Positions 34,710 to 46,798 of a stretch of 64,000 nt of DNA are shown one piece after another. The position numbers were made by a program, and so were the translations under genes. The stretch lies in NCBI GenBank assembly GCA_015178975.1, contig WHVD01000243.1:1-64000 (forward strand), given 5' to 3'. Positions within the stretch are counted from its first letter, which is position 1, and the number at the start of each line of letters is the position of its first letter. A model generated the notes under the pieces. It saw only the letters and a program-made list of their open reading frames with translations. It had not been told where the DNA came from and did no database searches. This DNA is from Hysterangium stoloniferum (taxonomy: Eukaryota; Basidiomycota; Agaricomycetes; Hysterangiales; Hysterangiaceae).

Positions 34710-34979
34710 ATGTGGGACCATAGAATGCTCAACCACCGTACCTCATTTGTGCAGCGCCAATACCCATCGTCTTCTCGTCTTTTCGCCTCGTCTTCCCGTA
34801 ATACTAAAACTCCTAATCCCCTTGCGTTCATAGGCCTCACAATATTAGCATTCTTATCTTTTGCTTTTGTTGTGCAACATCGTGCTACCACTGCGCCAGC
34901 TTCCAAGCAACCCAAACAGCAGGAAAATCCATTAGTGCCTCCTCATCGACCCTCTTCTCATGGCACCTCCCAGCTCTAA
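34710..34979 (+). CDS. Small single-pass membrane ORF overlapping the UMP-CMP kinase start
   Basis: 89 codons from ATG 34710 (or 84 from 34725). The N-terminus is rich in Ser/Arg with few acids (RTSFVQRQYPSSSRLFASSS), like a mitochondrial presequence. One membrane helix follows (LAFIGLTILAFLSFAFVV), then a Pro-rich tail. Its stop (34977-34979) lies 20 bp inside the kinase reading frame, in another frame. It may be a separate small gene, an upstream ORF on the kinase mRNA, or the N-terminal anchor exon of a longer kinase isoform: splicing after TTA at 34940 to 35044 would join the frames. The sequence does not decide. Confidence 0.5.
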   Translation: MWDHRMLNHRTSFVQRQYPSSSRLFASSSRNTKTPNPLAFIGLTILAFLSFAFVVQHRATTAPASKQPKQQENPLVPPHRPSSHGTSQL

Positions 34980-35950
34980 CGAGTATAAGGTAAAGCTAAT
35001 GGCCAGTGTGATACTTTTGATGGTTAACTCAACATCCCACAAGTGTACTGTTTTCGATGATCACAAAGTGATCGTTATATATGTACTTGGTGGACCAGGC
35101 GCAGGTCCAAGCTTTCTTTTACAAAATTTGGCTTAGCTGATATGATCTCCATCGGAAGGAAAGGGTACCCAATGTGCACGTCTCGTCAAAGACTATGACT
35201 TTGTTCATCTTTCTGGTAGGTGAACGTGAACGCTCGCTCACTGACTCTACACCTCTGTAATATGCACTCGTGTTGATATGCTTTCCCTAGCGGGTGATTT
35301 GCTCCGCGCCGAACAGAATAGGGATGGATCTCTGTATGGTGAAATGATACGCACATGTATCAGAGAAGGCAACATCGTACCTATGGAGGTCACAGTCAAG
35401 CTCCTTGAGAATGCCATGCACGATGCACTTGAATCAAATATTAATCGCGATGCTTGGACTGATGGTAAAGGGAGATTTTTGATAGATGGCTTCCCGCGTA
35501 AGATGGACCAGGCGCTCAAATTTGACGAGGAGGTGCGTGTTATTACACTCGCACGAGTTGGCTGTGGCTTAACCTACCGAAGGTTTGCATGGCGTCGTTG
35601 GTTTTGTTTTTCTCATGCACAGAAGAGGTCATGTTGGGTAGACTTCTCGAGAGGAGCAAAACAAGCGGGCGTGAAGACGACAACATTGACACTATTAAGA
35701 AGCGCTTTGGCGAGTCATTATACTACGCTTCGTTATTTTTCACTCACGGCCCATCCTACAGTCACATATGAAGAGCAAACAAGGCCCGTTATAGAGTATT
35801 ACAGGACATTACACAGAGTCGCGGAGGTGTGATTTAAAAGAAAATACTTTCACATATATTCTGATATGTTGCTAGATTGACAGCACTCTATCAATTGATG
35901 AAGTCTATGGCGAAGCATCCAAAACTATCCATGCGATTTTTAACAAATGA
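34960..35950 (+). CDS. URA6: UMP-CMP kinase
   Basis: Phosphorylates UMP and CMP with ATP in pyrimidine nucleotide synthesis. Seven exons (34960-34989, 35044-35104, 35159-35215, 35291-35532, 35583-35709, 35762-35826, 35876-35950) give 218 residues. They show the P-loop [12 protein letters not shown] split by an intron, [13 protein letters not shown], the NMP-binding region, [13 protein letters not shown], and the lid [15 protein letters not shown]. Intron 5 (35710-35761) uses a GC donor (GCGAGT) in the only reading that keeps frame. The start [10 protein letters not shown] is chosen because it joins cleanly by an AG-GTAAAG donor. The upstream overlapping ORF could extend it. Confidence 0.93.
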
Positions 35951-36023
35951 TCCATTGATGTAGAAGTATGGACTATAAATGACCATTACAAAGCGCAACG
36001 AGCATATGTACACCGACCACCTA

Positions 36024-37244
36024 TCAAGCGCAGATGAAATATGATGTATCAGCTGCACTTGAGAAGATTTTACAGTCAACTGCTCCCCCTGTTGGTATCT
36101 TCAATATTGTCCCATCTACACAGACAAGATGAGCCCTGTCATCGTCTACATCCTGAGAAAATCGAGGTTCATCAGCCCGTTTCCACTAATGTAAATGCGA
36201 ACGTACAGGTATCCACCTCCAACCGTTGCAACGTATATACTCCACTATACAAGGTCCGTTGCCTTGGTCATATCTAAGCGAAACATGACTTCCTTGTACA
36301 TATGCGCTTTGGAGAACGTTGATTAATTTCGGAACAAAAGCCGCACGATCAGCCTGACTACCAGTTCCCAGTGCCGGATCCCGCAAAGGTCGAATGACAA
36401 CCATGTCCATTTCGCCCAAGGAAGAAGGTGTAGAACTGAATAATGGGGTGATCTCGAAAGACGGCTCTAATCGATCAACATTCACAGTGGAAAGGAGATA
36501 AGCGAACGGTCCAGCTAGCAAGGTTTGTGACTCTTCAAGCTGGATAAAGGTTCCGGCTACAGAATCATAACTTTTCGCTGGCTTCTCCTCTTCAGATAGT
36601 AACTGAAGCTGTCCCCCATACCAATTGGATATATTCTCCATAGCAGCCACTTTGAAACGCTCGACACCGCGAACGGACGACCGCAAATGCTCTGCCGTAT
36701 CGAGAATGGATGCATGCAGTGCAGTTGAAGTAACTACGATGCTGAATATTGAGTCAGTAACAACATTTTCGCCGTTGATGAGACTCGTCTGCGCGAGTAT
36801 GAGAGGCTTCTTTTTTCCCTGGATGAAGGCGTCAACAGACTTGAGGCGATCCTCGAACGAATGACCAGGTGTCTCTGACGAGCGATCTACATTGTGAAGG
36901 GTTGTGTTCGTTGGCGGGAACAACGCCGAGTATAGTGCATTAGCCGTGCCTTGAGGACAAATGACTAGCTGCAGGGGCAGCGAAGGAATGCCTATGCCAT
37001 TGACAACCTCATGCACTGTCCCATCTCCCCCACTGATTATAATAACGATTGATTTCCCCTTCTTAGCGTTAGTCTGCAGAAAAGCAGCAGCCACCTGTCC
37101 TGCATGGCCTGGTTTCGTAGTCTCTTTGAATTCATATTGATATTGGCGACTCTTGAGAAGGGGAAGAATATGTTCTGCAACAAAATGGGAGCCCTTCCCG
37201 TCGCCGCTGATAGGGTTAGAAATAACGAGAATGGATTGCTCCAT
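36024..37244 (-). CDS. Diacylglycerol/sphingosine-kinase-fold lipid kinase
   Basis: Two exons (37244-36207 and 36152-36024) give 388 residues. The DAGK catalytic domain is plain: LVISNPISGDGKG near the N-terminus, the ATP-binding IISGGDGTVHEVVNGI (about residues 70-85), and CPQGTANALYSALFP. A C-terminal beta domain ends VDGTILKIPTGGAVDCKIF. Family members phosphorylate diacylglycerol, ceramide or sphingoid bases at membranes. No pleckstrin, C1 or membrane segment is seen, so the substrate cannot be told. Its 3' end is 73 bp from that of UMP-CMP kinase, and it is divergent from NIT2 by 79 bp. Confidence 0.85.
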
Positions 37245-37323
37245 CTTATGATATTTTATTTAGGTATGTAGGGTATGAACAGAAAGTTGAAGTTCTTGTC
37301 GGTGTTTCAATCGGTGTCGTCAT

Positions 37324-38851
37324 ATGCGCTTTCTGTCGATATACTTCAGGCCTCCGCTAATTCGGTCTAGAGCTATGTCAACGTCCATCTATCCTACGTC
37401 AAAACCCTTCTGTTTAGCACTGATTCAACTAGGCGGCCTGGGGCCGTCCAAGGATAAGAATCTACGCCATGCTAGAGAGATGATTCTAAAGGCTGCTCAA
37501 CCTCAGGGCGACGTGGCCAAGCCAGACCTGATAGTACTTCCTGTAAGATCTGAATCTGACAATGCTATGCAATTTCATACCTGAGTCACACATATGAAGG
37601 AATGCTTTAACTCACCTTATGGCCCCAAGTTCTTTCCTGATTACGCCGAAGTCATTGGCTACGTCCCTGGGCAGCCTTACAATATTTCTGAGAGTCGCAG
37701 TCAAAGCGTCAGGGTTCTCTCAGACATAGCCAAACAAGTTCATACGTGGATTCTTGGAGGTCTCAAAATATTTCAAAGTTTTCTAAGTAGGTCTGCACTA
37801 GACTAACGTCCTCATGGTTAGGCTCCATACCAGAGAAAGATGAGATCGATGGCAAACTCTACAATACTGCCACTGTCTATAATCCCGATGGTAGGCACAC
37901 ATAGTCACAAGTCAATCATTTACACCAACACTGGTGAGAAGGCGATCTTGTGGCGATTCACAGGAAAGTTCACCTTTTCGACATCGACATTCCTGGTAAA
38001 ATTACATTCAAAGCAAGTGCAGAATTTATCGCATTTGCACACGAAGACATTGACACAATAGTAATAAGGAAAGCACCACCTTGAGTGCAGGCAATAAACT
38101 TACGCATTTCGACACGGGTAAGAATGACAGCATAACAGAAGATATTTGTGGCTCAACATCGTTGAACAGAGTTCGGCCGGATAGGGGTGGGCATCTGTTA
38201 TGATGTCAGATTCCCAGAAATGGCCATGATTGCTGCTCGCAAGGGTAAGGAGTGAGGTTTGTAAATGTATTGCCATTTGAAATTGAAACGTATATTTCCC
38301 AGGTTGTGCTGCTATGATATATCCAGGGGCTTTCAATCTTACTACAGGACCGATGCACTGGGAATTGCTGCAGAGAGCGCGGTGCCTTCTAACTTAACTG
38401 ACTATCCGTGGTGGAAACTGACTAGATTCCAGAGCGGTTGACAACCAGATATTTGTAGCGATGTGTAGCCCCGCCAGAGATCTGAATGCGGATTACCACG
38501 CCGTTAGTAAATTTATTATCATGTGTCGTCATTTCTAATTATTCAGGACAATACCAGTGGGGTCATTCGACTGTAGTGAACCCTTAGTAAGTGATGGATG
38601 AGGTAGTAGTCCATGTATTCTTCGCTCAACTAGCTTTGCAGCGGAGAGGTTATTGCAACTACCGATGAACGGGAATCCATCATTTATGCGAACATTGGTG
38701 AGTACTCATCATCACCATCATTTGGATGTTAGTGATGAGTACTACAGATCCAGAGCTAATGGATTCGACAAGGGCTGGAATTCCCGTAAACAGTCAGCGT
38801 CGATTTGATATTTACAAGGACGTAAGCGAACACCTTGGGGATGTACTTTAG
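37324..38851 (+). CDS. NIT2: Nitrilase-family omega-amidase (Nit2-like)
   Basis: Family role: hydrolysis of alpha-ketoglutaramate and alpha-ketosuccinamate, clearing toxic amide products of transamination. The catalytic triad is visible: Glu in [12 protein letters not shown] across intron 1, Lys in [14 protein letters not shown], Cys in [23 protein letters not shown]-type, [14 protein letters not shown] and GHSTVVNP blocks follow, ending VSEHLGDVL at 38851. About nine short exons. Two in-frame starts: 37324 adds a basic [16 protein letters not shown] segment that could target mitochondria; 37375 (MSTSIYP) would be cytosolic. Dual targeting is possible (inference). Confidence 0.9.
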
Positions 38852-39108
38852 AATCTAGTTTGAAAAAAAACTGTGCTTATTATAACATTAATTGCTATGC
38901 AAACCTGTGCCAAATAAAACGACGTGGCTAAGCATACCATAGCCGCCAGGTCACAGTGACTAAGCGCACATTTTGCCGTAGTTTCGACAAGCTTCGTTGG
39001 TATTCGTTGTCCTTCTCGTGGCGCGGAACGTAAGCAACAGCCAAAAAGGCGGTTCCCTTTGTCTCTTGTCTAAATCCTTTTCATCCTTCCCCCTCCTCCA
39101 CAATAACC

Positions 39109-40605
39109 ATGGTTAAAGAAACGTAGGTTGAGATGCCTCTAGTTTGCACTACATCGATGCTGACGATAGCAGCAAATACTATGATTTACTAGAAGTTAAA
39201 CCCGACGCCGCTGATTCCGAGTTGAAAAAGGCTTACAGAAAAAAGTAATAAACTCTTTTTTTTCTTATTCTGTTCTACCAATGTGGGCTTACTCGTCTTG
39301 AAGAGCCTTACGATTACATCCAGATAAAGGAGGAGACCCAGAGCTTTTCAAAGAAGTTACACATGCGTAAGTCATTTCGACTAACTAGAGTATGCATCTA
39401 ATCTTGATTTTACAGCTACGAAGTCCTATCTGATCCCCAAAAGCGTAGCATGTGAGTACCACCTGTGAACGTCGTCTGGCACTCTAATAATAAGGGGTTC
39501 ATAGTTATGATGCTCGTGGTGAAGCTGGCCTAACAGAGCAAGGCGGCATGAACGGCATGGATCCTCAGGATCTCTTCTCTCAGCTGTTCGGTGGAGGTGG
39601 TGGTGGTGGCAGCTTCTTTGGTGGATTCGGTGGCGGCGGCGGCGGCGGCGGTCGATCTGCTGGTCCCAGGCGCGGCAAAGATCTCGTTCATCGCGTCAAT
39701 GTCACACTGGAGGACCTTTACAAAGGGAAAACAACAAAACTCGCCCTCACCCGCCATGTCATATGCTCAAAATGTGAAGGCAAGGGTGGGAAGGAAGGTG
39801 CCGTCAGATCTTGCACAACGTGTAATGGTCGTGGTGTCAGAGTCATACTTCGTCAAATGGGTCCCATGCTACAACAGATCCAGCAACCTTGTTCAGATTG
39901 CGATGGTACAGGTGAACAGATAGATCCGAAAAACAAGTGCAAGATTTGCAACGGAAAGAAGGTTGTTTCCGAACGCAAGTTCCTAGATGTGCACATAGAC
40001 AAAGGGATGAAAGGCGGTCAAACCATCCCGTTTTCGGGAGAGAGCGATCAGGCGCCAGATGTAATACCTGGGGACGTCATTATCGTGATAGAGGAGAAAC
40101 CACACGACCGTTTTACTCGCGAAGGCGACAATTTAAGGATTGACGTGGAAATAGATCTTTTAACAGCACTAGCAGGAGGACAGCTAGCCATTAAACACCT
40201 TGATGACCACGCATTACTCATCGACATCATCCCCGGAACACCTATCAAGGAAGGTAATGCAATGCGCCGAAACGTTTTATTAATTTTATTACTAACAATA
40301 ACATAGGCGATCTTAAAGTCATCAAGGACCAGGGAATGCCTTCAGTCAGGCATCACGATCCAGGCGATCTTTTCGTGAGGTTCCATGTTAAATTCCCCGA
40401 ACATCTTGATGCGAACGCTTTTGCGAAACTGGAGAGTGCTCTCCCACCTCGCAAACCGATGGAGAAGTTCCCCAAGAATATTATGATAGAGGAGGTAGAA
40501 TTGTCCGACCTTGATGCTCGGCAGCAGAGGGAGGCCACCGCTCATGGCGAGGACGCAATGGATGCTGATGATGAGCAGCCGAGAGTGCAGTGCGCGAACC
40601 AGTAA
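39109..40605 (+). CDS. YDJ1: Type I DnaJ/Hsp40 co-chaperone (Ydj1-like)
   Basis: Stimulates Hsp70 ATPase and delivers clients. Six exons (39109-39122, 39173-39244, 39304-39366, 39416-39451, 39505-40253, 40307-40605) give 410 residues, like yeast Ydj1. Features in order: J domain with HPD (LRLHPDKGGD), a Gly/Phe-rich linker, four zinc-binding CxxCxGxG-type repeats (CSKCEGKG, CTTCNGRG, CSDCDGTG, CKICNGKK), the peptide-binding C-terminal domain, and a final CANQ. The last four residues form a CaaX farnesylation motif, as in Ydj1, tethering part of the pool to ER membrane (family knowledge). The first exon is only 14 nt. Confidence 0.96.
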
Positions 40606-40738
40606 TGTCAGCCTTTAGTTGCTCGTTCTCTCCCTCGTTCGTTTCCGTATAGTATTATTGCTTTGTCCGGCTTAGCGTATGCACATTTTCAATCTGATCG
40701 ATCAGCTCCCGTCAACGCTACAATCAGTCCACAACCCC

Positions 40739-41421
40739 TCAAGTCCACTTCGTCTACATGAAAGTAAATATAATGAACAACTACGATGAATACTTGCATG
40801 GCTAACCTGAGGGTTAAGTTTAAAAGCGTCGTATGTCTCTCTATTAAAAAAGCTGATTTCAGTCTCATTTTCTATACCAATAAATACCGAAGTTAGTTGT
40901 GAATAGAACAAAATCCAATCAATAAAGAAAGCAAGTACCTACGCCTAGGCTGACAAGAAATGCATCATCATCTTCGAAAATCAACTCGTCGTGATCCAAG
41001 TTGATGATAAGATTCGATGTCTGTGTTTTTTTTTTTAGTTAGCCAACAACAAGCAAGGTCCGAGTTAAGTCACCTTCGCCCCATGAGCCTTCGTATAGAG
41101 CTTCAAGGTGTCTAAGTGTGTCTGAATGATAAAGATTCCCAGTAAGAGCGCGACTGACGTGCCTAACGTTACATTGCGAAAGGGCTTCCATCCAGGTTGG
41201 GTGCTAATAACTAGGTGGAGAGATGGCAAGTCATCTTACAGCAGATTTAAACATAATAACTTACTTTCTCTTGTTCTGTCTTTCAAGTCTCTGACCCTCG
41301 TCTGTTCAAGATCAACGTCGTGAAGCACAGCACTCTTCTCTGTTCTATATTCGAACGATTTAATGATTCTTAAAGTGAGTGTAACCTTGGGAAGATTCAT
41401 CACACTGGGGTTGTCGGCCAT
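40739..41421 (-). CDS. UPF0538 (C2orf76-like) protein
   Basis: Six exons (41421-41265, 41210-41163, 41111-41074, 41020-40939, 40871-40807, 40753-40739) give 134 residues. It aligns by eye with the C2orf76 family: VTLTLRIIKSFEYRTEK, HDVDLEQTRV, PGWKPFRNVTLDTLKLYTKA, LIINLDHDELIFEDDDAFL and GVENETEISFFNRETYDAFK. The fold is ubiquitin-like and the function is unknown. Intron 2 (41162-41112) needs a GC donor to keep frame. The 3' end converges with YDJ1 at 133 bp. Confidence 0.85.
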
Positions 41422-41925
41422 TGTTCTCGTAGATGTATATCAAGGGAGGCCAGAGTTGGAGGAGTAAAACCACGTATTCTCGTCGACGTCAGGTCACAAC
41501 CTTGTTTTTATTCTAATACCCCAGTGTTCTTTTTCACTATTGCATATATATTTGGATTTTCTCAACTAAAATAAGCAGACTTTCATTGTAAAAGAGTACG
41601 ATAGTCATATTACTATAGTCGGGTCTTCTTGATGACCGCGGGGCTATATATATTTGCTTATTTGTCGCGAGTATCCGTCAAATATGTTTAGCAATTAAGT
41701 CAGTGTTTCAGATACATAGACAGAGTATATGTGTCGATGACAATATGACCTAACACAAAGCGTACGTAGTACTATGGCAATAATGTGTACAGACATACAC
41801 AACTGTGCCATCGAGAACGTAAAGCCACAGCCGTCGATTGTTATCCAACTATGCGTAAGCTATGGTTATGCATCCCAATCATATACCGGTATCCGGACAT
41901 TAAGCATAAGTATTGGTGCGAATGT

Positions 41926-44900
41926 TCAAATTATCGAGGACGACGAACTTCTGATATCCGATGGTACGCCGTTGATTTTTGACGGGTTAGGTTTCTTCCC
42001 CCGCTTTGGTGGAGGCACGAACGATATAGAGGAAAGACTTGACTCTGAATCAGAAGATGTTTGCCCGCGTAATGAATGTGAAGGACGAAGGGTTCGCGAT
42101 GGACTTGTAGAATTAGGTACTGAAGCCGCGGCCGCAGCAGCCGTTGCAGCAGCCACCGCTGTATTTATAGCTCGGGGTATACGTATTTTCAATGGTGATA
42201 TTGCAGGTGTCGACGCTGACGCTGGAAGTGTTGGAGAAGTTGGTGATTCCACTTTGCGCGGAGGAGTCGACGGTCGAACCTTAGACCTGGTTTTGGGCAC
42301 CGTGGTAACATGATTCGGGGGAGTGATAGCTCGCTGAGAAGGCTTGCGGAATTCTACGGGGGAAACACCATTGGGGTGACACGGAGAGTCAGGCGTATCC
42401 GCTTCTATGGCAGAGCGGGAAGCTCTGGTGACGCGGATTGGGGCAGATGCAGTGGAAGATACAACTTTTGGTTCATCTCGGTTTGATGTGGTAGGTGGAA
42501 TCAGTGATATTGCCTTAGACCTTGTCACACGACCGCCACTAGACTCGATTGGCGGCAAGAGCTTTGGAGAACGCTTCCCAGTTTTGGAGGGGGTTTTATT
42601 AGACGGTGGTAGCCTAGGAATGTTTGGATCTTGGGCCTTGGGAGCACTAGCCTTTTCTTGTATGATTCGACTCGAGGGAGACTCTAGTCTATTGGACTAC
42701 ACCGACTTCAATAGATGGTTGCGTGAAAGAAAATAAAAAACGACGTACATCTGATCTTTGAAGACATGTCGCGGGCAGGTGCGCCAAAGACGTCGTAATG
42801 CTGACAGAAGATTTTGGGGAATTCTCCGTTGGGTCCGTTTGAATAGCCATGTCGACCCTGGCAGCTGGCCTTCCCTCTCCATCAATGTATATTTTCTCTG
42901 CTGCTGCTTTAGAATGAACGACAGCTGTACGGCACCCGATAAGGAGCTACGGCGATATATCAGACACCTGGATTTTGGCCGTAAAAAATAGAAACTTACG
43001 TCGACTGCATGCATTACACTCATATCAGACTCCTCGGACTCGGCTCGAGCAGTGGACATGTCTGATGGGGAAACCGAGGGTTTCTCCACAACCCCTTTGG
43101 AAACATTAATCTCATCCAAGGAACTGAGAGATGTGAGTGGCGAAGACGATCCAGATAATAGCCCAGCTGGCGGTCTATGAAATAAAATAAAATAAAGGTG
43201 ACTAAAAGCCTAATAGGCAGTGATAAACGCACTGGAGGCGATGTCCACGTCCAATTTTGTCCCAAAAGTCTAGGACGACTACTCGTTCGGGAACTCTATA
43301 ACGTCGCCCGTTGATATGCACCTCATCAACGTTCATCTTTATCGACTTCTCTATACTGTTATCAGCAGGGATTATCTCAATGTTTCCATTATTAGGCCGA
43401 TTTCGGGTCGTAATGTCTGTCACAGGAGGAACCTGTTTGGGAATTCGCCGTTTGGGCTACATAGCATAAGCTCTATGAAATAGTACAGTGCCTCAAACTT
43501 ACTGCAATATGCTCCACGTGCGCAGGGCACATCCATTTTTTATGAGCAGGAGGCATGCAGGCCAATGGCGGATCAAGACAATCAAGATGCCAATGTAAAG
43601 AACAATAATCACAAGAGGCGATGCTTTTCCATAAAGAATCATTTTGAGTGTGCCTTAGACTTGACCGTCGCACACTAGATTCCCGTCCATTGGTAGAGCT
43701 CGGTCCAGATTCGGCATCGGGCAACGCAGATTTGCTACAGCGGAAGCATAATATAGGTGCGCCGTTTTTATCTTTGAGACGGAAGGCCTCTCTATCGTCC
43801 AAAATATTAAATCGACTGTGACATTTTTTTATCAATAGAGGTGTGGCCGTAAACAACCAAGTCGCACACACCTTGCCCGCACCGCCTTGGTCTCAGTATT
43901 ATCCTGATAAGACCCCTTTGACCCTGTTGTAACTTTTTATACCAAGTCATGAGAGAGGCTATTATAATAAGAATGAGGGATCAAAGTTCACCATCTTTGA
44001 AAAAACCTCGGATATCTTCCGGGAGTTCGAATTCGGTGGGGATGCTTAACTGAAGATGATGGAAAAGCGGTGCGAGAAGAGATCGCCGTGGTCTTGGTGG
44101 AGGGTGCTGAAAAAGCAATGTAATTATCTAGGGATGATCTGAACATCGCATGCTCACCTGTCGAACTATACAAGCCGGACAGTACCAACGATTATCACCC
44201 TCAGGTACATCTTGAGCGTCCATAGGAGGATCAAGACACCAAAGATGGAACGACCGCGGACAACCGTCGCAGTATAGGAGACTACCTTGGGATCGACACG
44301 CTGAACAATGGTCTTCGTTTGGTTGCTTTACAAGGTGGAAATCGGTAAAAATGGCTATTCACGACATAAAAAAAGTGTTGTGACACGCACATGAACACCG
44401 TTGGGCTCTGGCATGTCGAGCGATATTGTTTGCGGCTCCTCTTTGACTTTAGCAGCCTTTTCTTTTCCTTTCCCCTTATCCCGACTTCTAACTCTGGAAG
44501 CAACATGAGAGGCGCCAGGATAGGGCGTGGATTCGTCGGAGACCGTTAGATATGATCCGGTGCGCTGTAAAGAGGGCTGTACATCCCTCCGGTCGACGAC
44601 GGGATCCGAAATGGACGGTTCTAATGGTGGTAAAAGACTGGTGGACGCTGTGGGATTCAGACCACGAGCTGATGAACGTTGTGCGCGAGTGTTTATAGAG
44701 CTGGGTCAAAGGTTCCCCGTAGATGGCGAAAGAGCGGTCAGGGACGTATGGGGTGAGCAGTGACATTGGGGATCGAGACAATTAGTATTGGTGGAGAAGA
44801 ACGAAGCAATAAGTGTACTGTACCTCTTGTCTGTACGAGGACGCTTTCTGAGCCTGCCCTCTTCTTCGGGGATAAGACTCAATCCAAGACCGCCCATGAG

Positions 44901-45128
44901 CCCAGAGTAAGTTGTGCCCGGGTCAGAAGCTGGGAGATATGAAAAAACCTGGGCAGAACGTCTAAGATGTGAATCACGACGCTGACCGTTGATGGATGCG
45001 AGAGGTGGAGGAGCAGGGAGGATTACAGTGGCAAGTGTCGGGTCCTCAGTCTCAAGGTCTGGTGGGTGAACGGCGACTATGGGCTCAAACAAGTAGGCAG
45101 GCGGCTGCGTCGACAAAAGACCCTCCAT
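41926..45128 (-). CDS. Double-PHD-finger protein, Rco1-like subunit of the Rpd3S histone deacetylase complex
   Basis: ATG at 45128 (MEGLLSTQPPAYLFEP) starts a disordered N-terminus. PHD finger 1 (about 44310-44160) reads CSACRSQGSLLYCDGC, SFHLWCLDPPMD and NRWYCPACIVRQ. A block LSIPTEFELPEDIRGFF follows. PHD finger 2 (about 43750-43500) has CFRCSKSALPD, CDYCSLHWHLDCLDPPL and KKWMCPAHVEHI. Then comes VHINGRRYRVPERVVVLDFW and a long Ser/Pro-rich tail with a poly-Ala run, ending at 41926. The PHD pair and the YRVPERV block match fungal Rco1, which recruits Rpd3S to transcribed chromatin. Exact exon ends in the middle were not all solved. Confidence 0.78.
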
Positions 45129-46798
45129 ACGAATGTGACCAATACCTGACCAACTACAGACTAACAGACACGCGACGAACAAAAAAAGAGTTCACTCAAA
45201 GAACCACGATGACACTAAGGTAGGGGGAGAGACGCCGCGCTTGCAGTGGGATTGTTCTCCCGTACGCACAGATCAAACCCTGCCACTAATGGAAGCGGTT
45301 TTCATAGTTGCTTTGACAAGTTATATCTACATGTACGTGTATATAACACTAACATCGTCCCCTGTAATGAAAATGTGAAAACAAGGGCATAGACAACGGA
45401 CCCTCACGTCCGTCATTTTCAAAGATGACGGTTAGAGATGGCTAGATGCGTCCGATTAAAACGCACGCCAACATCAGCAACGATGGAAGAGACACGCTCA
45501 TAGTTGATCAGCAGCGACTGTGCCACAAAGATGTATAACTTACCTTGACATTGGAGTTTGTGTTTATGAACATATGAGAGTGCAAAAATCACTGCGTACA
45601 CGGGAAAGGTTTTGCGAGTATGCCCGATGTAGGAAACCGCTCCACAAATCGATTAATTAGAGGTTGACAGTATAGGATTATACCCTCATGACGGATTGGA
45701 TCGAAAGGGCGGGAATCTGTCCGGCTTGAGAAAACAACTGCGTTAAAAAGAGGCCACCAGTTATGAGATTGAATCACACAGAATAATACAACACGGGCAA
45801 TTCACATTGAATCCAAAACAGAAGCAAGAGTATAGGAAGGGTCCTTTTTGCGTCGAGAATAAAGATATAAAAGTTGATTCTCGGGAAGAGGAACTGGCAA
45901 AGAGAGATGGGGCAAAATGACAGAGGGGTCGCAGAGAGATGTAAATATATTCACGAGGTTGTCGTGTTAGACTAAGATTTGAGTGAAACGGAGAAGACAG
46001 TGTACCCTGAAAGGCTATAGAATTGGTGATGGACAACCGCACTAAATAAATTGGGACGAGATAGTGCTATGCCAGCAACCCTGAATCCTGATGAAATGTT
46101 GTATTTTAGGTTTCAGAACAGAACAAGGAAAGCTGGAGGACAGGCGGATCCAGGATAAGAATATTGAGGGATCACCGCCAGCGACCTGGAGCTGTCGATT
46201 GAGGTGCAGTATGGGAGATAATGCTTCAGAGAGAGATGATACAACAGAAGGGTGACACCTGGAATGTAGCCTGAGACAAGCTTATGAGTAGATTGGATTC
46301 GATGGGGGACCAGGTGAACACTAGGAGTTGTCGGGGAACGGGGAGATTGCATCTCCGCCAAGCGGACTTGGGGGATGTTCCGAAATCGAACGTTCAGATC
46401 GACCAGCATGACAGACACTTGAAGTCAAAGCAAATGTATAAATGAAGATGGCACGAATAATCAAGATATTTCGACCAAAGACATACAATGCTGGAAGCTT
46501 ATTCCTGAATTCTGAATGAGTTTTAGCCTCAAGACGAGTGAAAGGATAATATGGAAACTTCGAAGACTTGCATGCTATAGTTATTCAAGGGTTCTCAAGA
46601 AAATCTACTGTGATATTTATTTTAGCTTTGACCTGTTAAAAAAATGAAATTATCTTGTCGATTTTCGCTAGCCCAACCAGCTGAGCCCCCCAGTCGTTCC
46701 CTTCCATTCTAGCGCTTTTCTTCTTCTCTTATTCTTCTCCTTGTTCCTCCACTTCTTGCTCTCTTTGGCTCTCCCCTGCTCTCAGAAACTATTTCTTT
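45129..46798. other. Intergenic region upstream of two divergent genes
   Basis: 1.67 kb between the starts of the PHD protein (-) and the methyltransferase (+). Only short frames are seen. A minus-strand frame at 46113-46418 looks Pro/Ser-rich but has no recognised domain or clear splice partner. The last ~120 bp before 46799 are strongly pyrimidine-rich on the plus strand (TTCTTCTTCTCTTATTCTTC), a common fungal promoter feature. Confidence 0.5.

Noticed and set aside
41774-42313. Plus-strand 179-codon Ala/Val/Gly-rich frame
   Set aside because: It lies opposite the Ala/Ser/Pro-rich tail of the PHD protein and shows no domain.
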